From: GCA-2730975 sp964576585
GTDB taxonomy: Bacteria; Verrucomicrobiota; Verrucomicrobiia; Opitutales; Seribacteraceae
Assembly: GCA_964576585.1 (NCBI GenBank)
Contig: CAZNWO010000063.1
Location: 1 to 17,685, forward strand
DNA: 17,685 nt
Reading direction: 5' to 3'
Shown here one piece after another: positions 1 to 6,268 of this stretch. A model generated the notes under the pieces. That model made no database searches and had not been told where the DNA came from. It saw nothing but the letters and a program-made list of their open reading frames with translations. Position 1 is the stretch's first letter. Each line of letters starts with the position of its first letter. The position numbers were made by a program, and so were the translations under genes.

Positions 1-50
1 TCGAGCAACCCTACGTCGCCGAGACCGCCGCCGACGTCACCGACAACTAA
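1..50 (+). CDS. C-terminal end of an unidentified protein (partial, left edge)
   Basis: Reading from position 3, the plus strand encodes a short tail (EQPYVAETAADVTDN) ending at TAA 48-50. Almost every codon ends in C or G, as in the coding regions nearby, which favours this frame over the open minus-strand frame across the same bases. Too little is present to identify the protein. It would converge on rpmE, with about 100 nt between the two stops. The call rests only on codon pattern and a stop codon, so it is tentative. Confidence 0.4.
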   Translation, partial: EQPYVAETAADVTDN

Positions 51-101
51 AACAGCCTCGCACTCGTTATCGGCAATTGCCGACACAATGCCGACCAAGT
101 T

Positions 102-131
102 GCTGCGGTCGCTACGATACCCGCAGCGACC
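102..131. terminator. Possible bidirectional terminator hairpin between convergent genes
   Basis: Two overlapping, mutually exclusive 7-bp stems can form here: GCTGCGG (102-108) with CCGCAGC (121-127), and GGTCGCT (107-113) with AGCGACC (125-131). The element lies between the stop of the left-edge gene (50) and the rpmE stop (153), where a terminator is expected. There is no T-run on either side, so a classical intrinsic terminator is not established. A perfect 14-nt palindrome (70-83, TCGGCAATTGCCGA) lies just upstream. Confidence 0.3.
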
Positions 132-152
132 ATGCGGAGGGAGAAAGAAACC

Positions 153-404
153 TTAACCCGAACGACGGCGGGAGAACTTGCTCTTGAACTTCTCCACGCG
201 CCCGGCGGTGTCCACGAAGCGCTTCTCGCCGGTAAAGGCGGGATGCGAGTCCATGGTCACGTCGCGAACGACGACGTGATGATCCACGCCCTCGTGGTTT
301 TCGGACTTGCTTGAACCCATGGTGGAGCGAGTGTAGAATTTCTTCCCACTCGACACGTCGACGAAACAAACCGGATTCAATTTGGGGTGTATGTCCTTTT
401 TCAC
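153..404 (-). CDS. rpmE2: 50S ribosomal protein L31 type B
   Basis: This 83-residue protein is bL31 of the zinc-independent (C-minus, type B) class, a late-binding large-subunit protein at the subunit interface. It opens with MKKDIHPKLNPVCFVDVSSG and carries the family signature near residues 50-75 (DSHPAFTGEKRFVDTAGRVEKF). The CxxC pairs of zinc-binding L31 are missing; only one Cys is present. The start codon is GTG at 404-402, with no Shine-Dalgarno sequence in front (GGGAATTTCAGTC). It lies 37 nt downstream of rpmJ on the same strand and is probably co-transcribed with it. Length and sequence are normal for the family, and the assignment is secure. Confidence 0.95.
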   Translation of the reverse strand: MKKDIHPKLNPVCFVDVSSGKKFYTRSTMGSSKSENHEGVDHHVVVRDVTMDSHPAFTGEKRFVDTAGRVEKFKSKFSRRRSG

Positions 405-441
405 GACTGAAATTCCCGAACTCGTATGGGGCGAGAGTAGA

Positions 442-567
442 TCAACCTTGACGCGCCTTGAAGCGCGGGTTGCTCTTGCAGATCACGTAGAGCCTGCCGC
501 GACGGCGTACGACTTTGCAGTCGGGGTGGCGGTTCTTGAGGGTCTTGATGGAAGAGACTACTTTCAT
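442..567 (-). CDS. rpmJ: 50S ribosomal protein L36 type B
   Basis: A 41-residue protein from ATG 567-565 to TGA 444-442. It contains KNRHPDCKVVRRRGRLYVIC followed by KSNPRFKARQG, the hallmark of type B bL36 (the YkgO type). Zinc-binding L36 uses three Cys and one His; here only Cys17 and Cys30 remain, so this is the zinc-independent form. L36 is a small late-assembly protein of the large subunit. The gene is the first of a two-gene unit with rpmE and diverges from rpsR. There is no Shine-Dalgarno sequence; the leader is T-rich (GGTTTTTTTTGAA). In E. coli the homologous pair ykgM-ykgO (L31B-L36B) is also adjacent and is controlled by Zur. I see no recognisable Zur box here. Confidence 0.95.
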   Translation of the reverse strand: MKVVSSIKTLKNRHPDCKVVRRRGRLYVICKSNPRFKARQG

Positions 568-579
568 TTCAAAAAAACC

Positions 580-608
580 ATAAAATAGAAAAGAGCCCCG
601 CCAGTCAA
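580..608 (-). promoter_or_regulatory. Putative sigma70 promoter for rpmJ-rpmE
   Basis: On the minus strand a -35 TTGACT (608-603) is followed by a 17-nt spacer and a -10 TTTTAT (585-580). The -10 ends 12 nt before the rpmJ ATG, so the transcript leader would be only a few nucleotides long. An alternative -10, TATTTT (587-582), would have a 15-nt spacer. Seen by eye only. Confidence 0.4.
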
Positions 609-655
609 GTCCGGAAGAAGGTGGCGCAGGGAGTTGGGAAGCCTCCTCTTTCTGC

Positions 656-684
656 TTGCGCTCGATGCCCTTGATCTAGATTAT
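656..684 (+). promoter_or_regulatory. Putative promoter for rpsR with very short leader
   Basis: A -35-like TTGCGC (656-661), a 17-nt spacer and a -10-like GATTAT (679-684) precede the rpsR ATG at 696 by 11 nt. TTATAT (681-686) is an alternative -10. The 11-nt stretch before ATG (ATGACGCCCTT) has no Shine-Dalgarno sequence. The match is moderate, but the arrangement mirrors those of rpsT, accA and rpmJ. Confidence 0.35.
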
Positions 685-695
685 ATGACGCCCTT

Positions 696-899
696 ATGAA
701 CGAGCAATCCCCCGAGGAAGGCGAAGTACGCCGCAAGAATTTTCAAGACGTCACGTTTCTGGACGGTGATTCCCTGAGCCGGTACGTGACCGACACCGGG
801 AAGATCCTGCCCCGCAAGTACACGGGGCTTTCCCCAAGCCAGCAACGCCGGGTTTCCCGTATCATAAAGACCGCCCGGCACATGCAGGTCGCCAAGTAG
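696..899 (+). CDS. rpsR: 30S ribosomal protein S18
   Basis: A 67-residue bS18, a small-subunit platform protein that partners S6. The diagnostic part is residues 15-63: KNFQDVTFLDGDSLSRYVTD, then TGKILPRKYTGLSPSQQRRV and SRIIKTARHMQV. This matches the S18 pattern of a short helix, a G-K-I-x-P-R turn, and a basic helix ending in RARxxALL/QV. The N-terminus is acidic, and there is no Cys anywhere, so this is a zinc-free (C-minus) S18. It diverges from rpmJ-rpmE across a 128-nt region and lies 32 nt upstream of the Sua5 gene, which it probably heads as an operon. Genes for S6, SSB and L9, the usual S18 neighbours, are absent. Confidence 0.9.
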   Translation: MNEQSPEEGEVRRKNFQDVTFLDGDSLSRYVTDTGKILPRKYTGLSPSQQRRVSRIIKTARHMQVAK

Positions 900-931
900 G
901 GCCGACCCTTGCCAAGCGGAGCCGTCTTCCG

Positions 932-1945
932 TTGAAGAGGCTTTTCGGGACCACGCGCGAGGATTTGTCCGCCGTTGCGGAAATCCTGCGCTCGGGAGAC
1001 GTCGTTGCCTTGCCGACTGAGACCGTCTACGGGTTGGCTTGCCTAGCCTTGGACGCAACGGCCGTGGCAAAGGTGTTCGCAACCAAGAAGCGACCGGCGG
1101 AAGACCCGTTGATCGTACATGTCGAGGATGCTTCCCAAGCGGCAAGGGTATGCGAGACCGATGAAAGGTTCGCTAAGTTGGCCGAGGCATTCTGGCCCGG
1201 ACCGCTGACCTTGGTGCTGCCCAAGAGGCCGTGCGTACCCGAGTCGGTGACGGCAGGCTTGCCCACGGTGGCGGTACGCTCGCCCGGGCATGCCGTGTTC
1301 GGCGAAGTCCTTCGGCTGGTCGGGGAGCCTTTGGCGGCGCCGAGCGCAAACTTGTTCGGCAAGGTAAGCCCCACTAGGGCCGAGCACGTCACGGAGAGCT
1401 TCGGTCCCGATCACCCGCCCGTCGTCGACGGAGGACCCACCGATATAGGCATCGAGTCCACCGTGCTGGACTTGAGCGCGGGGAAGCCTCGGATCTTACG
1501 ACCAGGACCAATCTCGAGATCGGCGATCGAGGAGACGCTTGGCGAAAAGGTTTGCGATGGGGAAAAAGCGGACGGTGAACCTGAGGCGCCGGGACAGAAG
1601 TCACCCGGACTGCTTCCGGGCCACTACCGGCCCAAGGCTCCCTTGAGGATTTTCCCGGACGAGGAAGCCATGGCGAAGTTCCTGAAGGAATCCGAAGACC
1701 TGCCCACCGGAACGGTAGTCCTGTTTCACGGTCGCGATGATCGCTCTCCAGACGACCTGCGGGAGGCGACGAGCTTGTTTCTCTCCATGCAAGGCAGCCC
1801 TCGGGAAATCGCCCGCAACCTATACGCCCGCCTAAGAGAAGCCGATGCTTCGGACACGGTCCTGATCGTGACGCACCTTTGCGAAGAAACGGGCATCGGA
1901 CGAGCCGTGAACGATAGACTCAGGCGGGCATCCGAGGGGAACTAA
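932..1945 (+). CDS. tsaC: Threonylcarbamoyl-AMP synthase, full-length Sua5 type
   Basis: This 337-residue enzyme makes threonylcarbamoyl-AMP from threonine, bicarbonate and ATP, the first step of tRNA t6A37 synthesis. The N-terminal YrdC/TsaC domain (about 1-200) has the conserved PTETVYGLA (28-36), TKKRP (51-55), PSAN (137-140) and ESTV (175-178) motifs. A linker with SPGLLPGHYRP (224-234) matches the Sua5 interdomain loop and leads into the C-terminal Sua5 domain (about 235-337). It is therefore the long Sua5 form (tsaC2), not short TsaC. The start is TTG at 932; no ATG or GTG lies in frame between the rpsR stop and this codon. A weak GGAG sits 12 nt upstream. The gene follows rpsR by 32 nt and is probably in the same transcript. 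Confidence 0.93.
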   Translation: MKRLFGTTREDLSAVAEILRSGDVVALPTETVYGLACLALDATAVAKVFATKKRPAEDPLIVHVEDASQAARVCETDERFAKLAEAFWPGPLTLVLPKRPCVPESVTAGLPTVAVRSPGHAVFGEVLRLVGEPLAAPSANLFGKVSPTRAEHVTESFGPDHPPVVDGGPTDIGIESTVLDLSAGKPRILRPGPISRSAIEETLGEKVCDGEKADGEPEAPGQKSPGLLPGHYRPKAPLRIFPDEEAMAKFLKESEDLPTGTVVLFHGRDDRSPDDLREATSLFLSMQGSPREIARNLYARLREADASDTVLIVTHLCEETGIGRAVNDRLRRASEGN

Positions 1946-2049
1946 TTGCGCTTTTTCAGTTTCGGCTTGTTTTCCTGAGCGGGCTGAAGCATGTTGTTTT
2001 GTTTCTCGTTCACTCCATGCCCATAGAAAAAACCCATCGTTTTAATCCT

Positions 2050-3549
2050 ATGAAAAGCAAGCTTACGATCCTTGCCCTTGCGGGAATGCTCGCCCTGCCC
2101 CAACTGAACTTTGCCCAATCCGACAAGGAGCTAAGGGACCCGGACTTCCTTCGCTCCCAATACAACCAACTTGCGGCCAAGCACAACGCCTTGATCGAGC
2201 GAACCAGGATTCTCATGGTTCAGAGACAAAACGCCCCGCAAGCGCAGCCCCCATCGGCCGAAGCGGAAGCCATTTCTCAAAGGCTGAGGAATATCTACGA
2301 ACAGAAGCTGGACAATTCCGATGCAAAGCTCAATGAAGCCGAGTTGAAGCTGAGCAGGCTTGAGAGGCGCAACCAAGCCCTGACCAACGAACTGGCTGTG
2401 CTGGAAGACTCCAACAGCAGACTTCGCAACCAAATGAATATGCTCACAGCCGAAGAACGCGACTTGGCGGAAAGAGGCAAGGAACTGGCCTTGGAGAACA
2501 GGAGGCTAGTAGTGGGCAAAAAGAAAACCGACGCCAAGGAAAGGGAGATGTTGGCGAGGTTGCGCAACGTCGACGCCACCAACGACAGCCTGAAGCGCAG
2601 GATGAAGGATGCCAGCGAAGACAGACAGGCCTTTGAGACAGACAACAAGAAGCTCGCCGCGAACGTCAAGAGCCTGGAGGAAATCGAGACCGACCTCCGT
2701 GACAAACTCGCTCGCAACGAGCTGCTGAGAGAGGACTTGGGCGAAAGAGTCGCCGAACTGGACTTCCAGAGGGGAGAACTCGGGCGAAAGGGCGACAAGC
2801 TGAAGGAGGAGAACGATTTGCTCAAGGATGAGGTATCCGAGCTCAACGCCCAGAATGCAAAGCTAGAGGGTGAAAAAACAATCCTTACCGACAGGTTGAG
2901 CGACTTGGAGGCCTCCAACTCGGATCTAAAGGACGAGAACCGAGAACTGGCCACAGATGCCGAGCTCTTCAAGGAACAGTTGTCCGATCTGAGGACCGAC
3001 CTTGCCAAACTCGAGGCGGAGGAAAACCGATTCGCCGACAAGCTCGCCGGCATGAAGGATGCAAACCAACTCCTCCATAGAAAGACCAAGAAGCTGGAGG
3101 ATGAGAGGAGCGACATGAACTCGGCCGTAAAGCTGATGGACGTGGAATTGCAGGAAATGAGTGCCCGCGAGCAGGGCAACGTCTCCAAACTTCAGAGGAT
3201 CGACCTGGAGAACCAAGAGCTCTCTAGGGAGATCTCGGCTCTGGGAGACGACAAGAACATGCTCAGGCAACAGGTGGACGGCCTGAGCGCCGAACTCGCC
3301 CAAGCCACTGCGGGTCAAGGGGCATTGACCGCCCAGATCCGAGTTCTGGATGAAGAAAAGCAGATTCTGCGCGAGAAGCTTCTCTCGGTAGCCAGAAACG
3401 ACGAGAGCTACCGCCAACAAATCGAACAGCTTACCAGAAGAAACGAAAACCTGATGTCCCAACTCAACTTGACCAGAGAGCAAAGAGTGAGGCTGAGGAA
3501 TGCGGTAATAGGGGCAATCGACGACGAAGACAAGCGTTTCACGCCCTAA
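2050..3549 (+). CDS. Exported long coiled-coil protein, unknown function
   Basis: A 499-residue protein with an N-terminal signal peptide (MKSKLTILALAGMLALPQLN, likely cleaved after NFA, residue 22). A short linker rich in Gln, Pro and Ala follows (about 57-72). From about residue 80 to 485 it is one predicted coiled coil. From residue 108 the sequence divides into 27 consecutive 14-residue blocks, with Leu or another hydrophobic residue usual at positions 4 and 11 and no skip in register. Asn recurs at the remaining core positions (1 and 8), as in dimeric coiled coils. The last 14 residues are a short acidic tail. The ATG at 2050 is chosen because it starts the signal peptide; upstream in-frame Met codons (1999, 2017) would bury it. 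The protein is probably periplasmic or envelope-associated. Distant similarity to SMC- or tropomyosin-like proteins would reflect composition only. Its stop is 20 nt from the convergent accA stop. Confidence 0.85.
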   Translation: MKSKLTILALAGMLALPQLNFAQSDKELRDPDFLRSQYNQLAAKHNALIERTRILMVQRQNAPQAQPPSAEAEAISQRLRNIYEQKLDNSDAKLNEAELKLSRLERRNQALTNELAVLEDSNSRLRNQMNMLTAEERDLAERGKELALENRRLVVGKKKTDAKEREMLARLRNVDATNDSLKRRMKDASEDRQAFETDNKKLAANVKSLEEIETDLRDKLARNELLREDLGERVAELDFQRGELGRKGDKLKEENDLLKDEVSELNAQNAKLEGEKTILTDRLSDLEASNSDLKDENRELATDAELFKEQLSDLRTDLAKLEAEENRFADKLAGMKDANQLLHRKTKKLEDERSDMNSAVKLMDVELQEMSAREQGNVSKLQRIDLENQELSREISALGDDKNMLRQQVDGLSAELAQATAGQGALTAQIRVLDEEKQILREKLLSVARNDESYRQQIEQLTRRNENLMSQLNLTREQRVRLRNAVIGAIDDEDKRFTP

Positions 3550-3569
3550 AGAAATATTTCGCTAACGAT

Positions 3570-4532
3570 CTACTCGCCGAAAACCCCCAAGGCCCGATAC
3601 TTCGCGTAGCGATCCTCGACCAGCTTCTCGGGGGAAAGTTTCCCCAACTCCGACAACGACTTGGACAAGGCTTCCCTTGCCGAGCGGACAACGAAGTCCA
3701 AGTCGCGATGAGCACCTCCGAAAGGCTCGGGCAAAATCTCGTCGACCACCTTAAGCTCGAGCAGGTCTCGGGCACTAAGGCGAAGGGCTCCTGCTGCGTC
3801 GGGAGCATACTTGCGATCCTTCCAGAGAATAGCCGCGCAGCCCTCGGGTGAAATCACCGAATAATAGGCATTCTCGAAGATCAGGACTCGGTTGGCCACG
3901 GCGATCCCCAAGGCTCCACCCGAGCCACCCTCCCCGATCACGATGGCCACGACGGGAACCGTGAGAGCAGCCATCTCGCGAAGGTTCACGGCAATCGCCT
4001 CCGCCACGTGCCTTTCCTCCGCTCCAATTCCCGGATAGGCTCCGGGAGTGTCGACGAATGCCACGACGGGCATGGAGAACTTTTCCGCCATCTTCATCAA
4101 TCGAAGAGCCTTGCGATAGCCCTCCGGATTCGGGCAGCCGAAATTACGCTTCAGGTTCTCCTCCGTGTCTCTGCCCTTTTGCTGCCCGAGAACCATGATT
4201 CGCCGGCCCTCGAAAAGGGCGGGACCACCAATGAGGGCGGCATCGTCGCGAAAGACTCGGTCGCCGTGAAGCTCCTGGAAATCCTGAAAAAGGCTCTCGA
4301 TGTAGTCGAGGGAGTAAGGTCTCCCGGGATGACGCGACAGTTGAACCTGCTGCCATGGAGTGAGGTCCGAGTATGTCTCACGCTTGGTGCGCTCTATCTT
4401 GTCCTCGATCGCCCGCACTTCATTGGATACGTCAAGGTCAGATTCGCGCGAAGTATCGGTCAATTCCTCCAGTTGCTTTTCCAAATCTCGCAACGGTTTC
4501 TCGAAATCAAGTGTATGATCCTTCTTGTTCAT
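3570..4532 (-). CDS. accA: Acetyl-CoA carboxylase carboxyltransferase subunit alpha
   Basis: A 320-residue AccA. With AccD it transfers the carboxyl group from carboxybiotin on AccB to acetyl-CoA, giving malonyl-CoA for fatty acid synthesis. The N-terminal helical region starts DFEKPLRDLEKQLEEL (9-24). The crotonase-fold carboxyltransferase domain has ELHGDR (87-92), NFGCPNPEGYRKALRLMKMA (130-149), DTPGAYPG (161-168) and the oxyanion-type glycine loop EGGSGGA (201-207). Length is normal. The ATG start at 4532-4530 fits the family and is preceded by a promoter-like sequence rather than a ribosome-binding site (CACCTTTTATG). A TPR gene lies 55 nt upstream on the same strand. accD is not in the window. 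Confidence 0.97.
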   Translation of the reverse strand: MNKKDHTLDFEKPLRDLEKQLEELTDTSRESDLDVSNEVRAIEDKIERTKRETYSDLTPWQQVQLSRHPGRPYSLDYIESLFQDFQELHGDRVFRDDAALIGGPALFEGRRIMVLGQQKGRDTEENLKRNFGCPNPEGYRKALRLMKMAEKFSMPVVAFVDTPGAYPGIGAEERHVAEAIAVNLREMAALTVPVVAIVIGEGGSGGALGIAVANRVLIFENAYYSVISPEGCAAILWKDRKYAPDAAGALRLSARDLLELKVVDEILPEPFGGAHRDLDFVVRSAREALSKSLSELGKLSPEKLVEDRYAKYRALGVFGE

Positions 4533-4546
4533 AAAAGGTGAACAGC

Positions 4547-4575
4547 TATTTACAAAGACAAACCCCGAACGTCAA
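4547..4575 (-). promoter_or_regulatory. accA: Putative sigma70 promoter for accA
   Basis: On the minus strand -35 TTGACG (4575-4570), a 17-nt spacer and -10 TAAATA (4552-4547) are followed by 14 nt and then the accA ATG. The expected transcription start is only about 6-8 nt before ATG. The promoter lies between the TPR gene stop (4588) and accA, so accA may have its own transcript besides any read-through. Confidence 0.5.
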
Positions 4576-4587
4576 CGACACCCGAAA

Positions 4588-4929
4588 TCAGTTTTCCCCG
4601 GAGAGTTCTTCCTGCCAACCAAGAATGCGGGCCTCGGCGGTCGCCTTCTCGGCGCCTTCCTTATCTCCCATTGAAACAAGAATCCTAGAAAGGCTGACTT
4701 TTGCCGTCAAGTCCTTGGGATCCAATTCAAGAGCCTTCAAGCATGCAGCATGGGCACCGGGAAAGTCGGCAAGGGCCAGACGAACCTCGGCTAAGGCTCT
4801 CCAGGCATCGAGACAGTCGGGGGCTAAATCGACTACCTGTAGCAACTTATTCTCGGCAGCATTCTCGTCACCAAGAGAAAACTCAAGCGTGGCTTCCTCC
4901 ACCAAGTCGATTGGGTCAACGTCTTCCAT
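4588..4929 (-). CDS. Small TPR-repeat protein
   Basis: A 113-residue soluble protein made of tetratricopeptide-like helices, upstream of accA on the same strand. Three repeats are visible: LVEEATLEFSLGDENAAENK, then LDAWRALAEVRLALADFPGA leading into CLKALELDPKD, then LTAKVSLSRILVSMGDKEGA. These show the A-x3-LGD and P-D spacing typical of TPRs. No signal peptide or catalytic domain is seen, so a protein-binding role is inferred. The ATG at 4929 (MEDVDPIDLVEE) is preferred; a GTG at 4950 would add seven residues (MRIPPAT). The precise partner is unknown. Confidence 0.8.
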   Translation of the reverse strand: MEDVDPIDLVEEATLEFSLGDENAAENKLLQVVDLAPDCLDAWRALAEVRLALADFPGAHAACLKALELDPKDLTAKVSLSRILVSMGDKEGAEKATAEARILGWQEELSGEN

Positions 4930-5088
4930 AGTTGCGGGAGGTATCCGCACCAGATCGAATTGGGCAAGCTAAAAAACCAGACTGGATTGATGGGAACCAA
5001 ATTCGACTCGCAATTGTCTTGAGAATCATTGGTTTCCGGATCATCCTCTTGCTTCGCTAGTCCACCATCACACCTCATCCCCCCACAA

Positions 5089-5805
5089 ATGCTTTTCGAA
5101 AAATCCGAGTTCAAAGCCCTTCTTCTACTTCATGGTCGAGACAGGAGGAGCATCGGCGCGAAGAAGGAGCTGCAGGATTTGCCGCAAAATCGAAAAATCG
5201 TCCAAGACAAAATAGACTTGGAGAAAGAAAGCATTTCGGCGACTCAGGCTGAATTGAAGGAATTGGAGACAAGGGGCAGTTTCCTTGGAAACGAGATCGC
5301 CTCCATCGAAACCAAGATCGGACAGCAGAAGACCAAACAGCTTGAGGTAAAGAAAAACGAGGAATACCAAGCCCTGCAAAAGGAGATCGACACCCTTGGC
5401 GAAACCTTGGCAAAACATGAGGACGAACAACTGGAAATCCTCATAAAGGTAGATGACTCCCGCAAAACCAACGAACTGGCCCAAGGGAAGCACGCCGAAC
5501 GAGTCGTCGACCTAGAAAAGCAACTCTTGGCAATCGATGATCGCGGCAAACTTCTTGAAGAGGAAATCAAGGAACTTGAAGAGGCAATCAAGACAGCCAA
5601 TGAGGAGATGGATCCGATCTTTCTTAGAGAATACGAAAGAACCAAGAAAGTGGTGCGGCGTCCACCTTACGTCGTGCCCGTCGAGGACCAGAAATGCTCG
5701 GGATGCAACCTGAGGGTGTCCAACGACGTTGTCTCCTCGATCTTGGTCGAAGAAAAGCTGACGAGTTGCGACCAGTGTGGTCGAATCGTTTACATGGAGA
5801 GATGA
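5089..5805 (+). CDS. Coiled-coil protein with C-terminal C4 zinc ribbon (CT398/CdsZ-like family)
   Basis: A 238-residue protein with a long antiparallel-type coiled coil (about 30-185) and a C-terminal four-Cys zinc ribbon: CSGC at 203-206 and CDQC at 227-230. The conserved KNEEYQALQKEI (89-100) at the helical turn is a hallmark of the C4-type zinc-ribbon family (Pfam PF02591 from memory). In Chlamydia the homologue CT398/CdsZ has been linked to flagellar/type III proteins and sigma54; actinobacterial relatives often lie beside rnpB, as here. The exact role is unknown. ATG 5089 is chosen because MLFEKSEFKALLLL is a natural start; the upstream in-frame extension is proline- and serine-rich. 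No Shine-Dalgarno is present (CATCCCCCCACAAATG). The stop is only about 6 nt before rnpB begins. Confidence 0.88.
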   Translation: MLFEKSEFKALLLLHGRDRRSIGAKKELQDLPQNRKIVQDKIDLEKESISATQAELKELETRGSFLGNEIASIETKIGQQKTKQLEVKKNEEYQALQKEIDTLGETLAKHEDEQLEILIKVDDSRKTNELAQGKHAERVVDLEKQLLAIDDRGKLLEEEIKELEEAIKTANEEMDPIFLREYERTKKVVRRPPYVVPVEDQKCSGCNLRVSNDVVSSILVEEKLTSCDQCGRIVYMER

Positions 5806-5811
5806 GCAAGA

Positions 5812-6206
5812 ATTTCCGGGAAGCGGTCATTCGCTCCGGAGCCTTCGGGCCTTGGAGAGGAAAGTCCGGACATCATAGGGCAGGATTCCCTTCGAAAGCG
5901 GGGGGGACTCGTCAAAAGGCGAGTTCACGGCCAGTGCCACAGAAAAGATACCGCCTCCTTTGGGAGGTAAGGGTGAAAAGGTGGGGTAAGAGCCCACCGC
6001 CGCAAGGGCAACCGAGCGGGCATGGCAAACCCATTCCGATGCAAGACGAAATAGGGAGTCGGGCGGCCCGCCCAATGGCTCCGGGTACGTCGCGCCCCGC
6101 CTTGTGCGGGGATCGAGGTTCGCCTCGATAGATGAATGAATGACGGTGGCGAGTTCCGCAAGGCGCGAGTCGCTACAGAATCCGGCTTACAGCTTTCCGG
6201 GATTCA
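5812..6206 (+). ncRNA. rnpB: RNase P RNA, bacterial type A
   Basis: This is the catalytic RNA that trims the 5' leader of pre-tRNAs. The universally conserved core is present: GAGGAAAGTCCGGAC (about 5857-5871), GGTAAGAGCCCACCG (about 5985-6000), GCAAGACGAAATAGGGAG (about 6041-6058, the J15-P15 region), the GGGTA that pairs with tRNA CCA, and TACAGAATCCGGCTTACAG (about 6174-6192). The ends close through P1: TTCCGGGAAGC (5814-5824) pairs with GCTTTCCGGGA (6192-6202) over about 11 bp with G-U pairs. The overall arrangement fits type A. Ends are estimated from P1 and are accurate to a few nucleotides. It follows the zinc-ribbon gene almost without a gap, so it may be processed from a shared transcript. 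Confidence 0.97.
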
Positions 6207-6227
6207 CTTTCAGGCAATGCTTTGCCA

Positions 6228-6256
6228 TTGACTAGCGCTCGACAAAAGACATTATT
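6228..6256 (+). promoter_or_regulatory. rpsT: Putative sigma70 promoter for rpsT
   Basis: -35 TTGACT (6228-6233), a 17-nt spacer and -10 ATTATT (6251-6256), then 12 nt (TATCGCCCTTTT) before the rpsT ATG at 6269. The mRNA would begin about 5 nt before ATG. This is among the best promoter matches in the window and shows that rpsT can be transcribed separately from rnpB. Confidence 0.5.
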
Positions 6257-6268
6257 TATCGCCCTTTT

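Noticed and set aside
1..110. Open minus-strand frame after the rpmE stop (…LVGIVSAIADNECEAVLVVG…)
   Set aside because: It lacks a good start and a family match, and the plus-strand frame over the same DNA has a more coding-like third-position pattern and a proper stop.
568..695. Zur-box palindrome between rpmJ and rpsR
   Set aside because: I looked for GTTATA-type and TGAAAA-type palindromes and found only a short ATCTAGAT, which is not convincing.
2295..3188. Long Ser-rich minus-strand reading frame inside the coiled-coil gene
   Set aside because: It is the complement of Glu/Leu/Lys-rich coiled-coil codons; Ser/Leu-rich composition is the expected artefact and the sense protein has a signal peptide and heptads.
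5694..6131. Plus-strand reading frame of 145 codons across the zinc-ribbon end and RNase P RNA
   Set aside because: The DNA is clearly rnpB by its conserved core; the frame has no protein family features.
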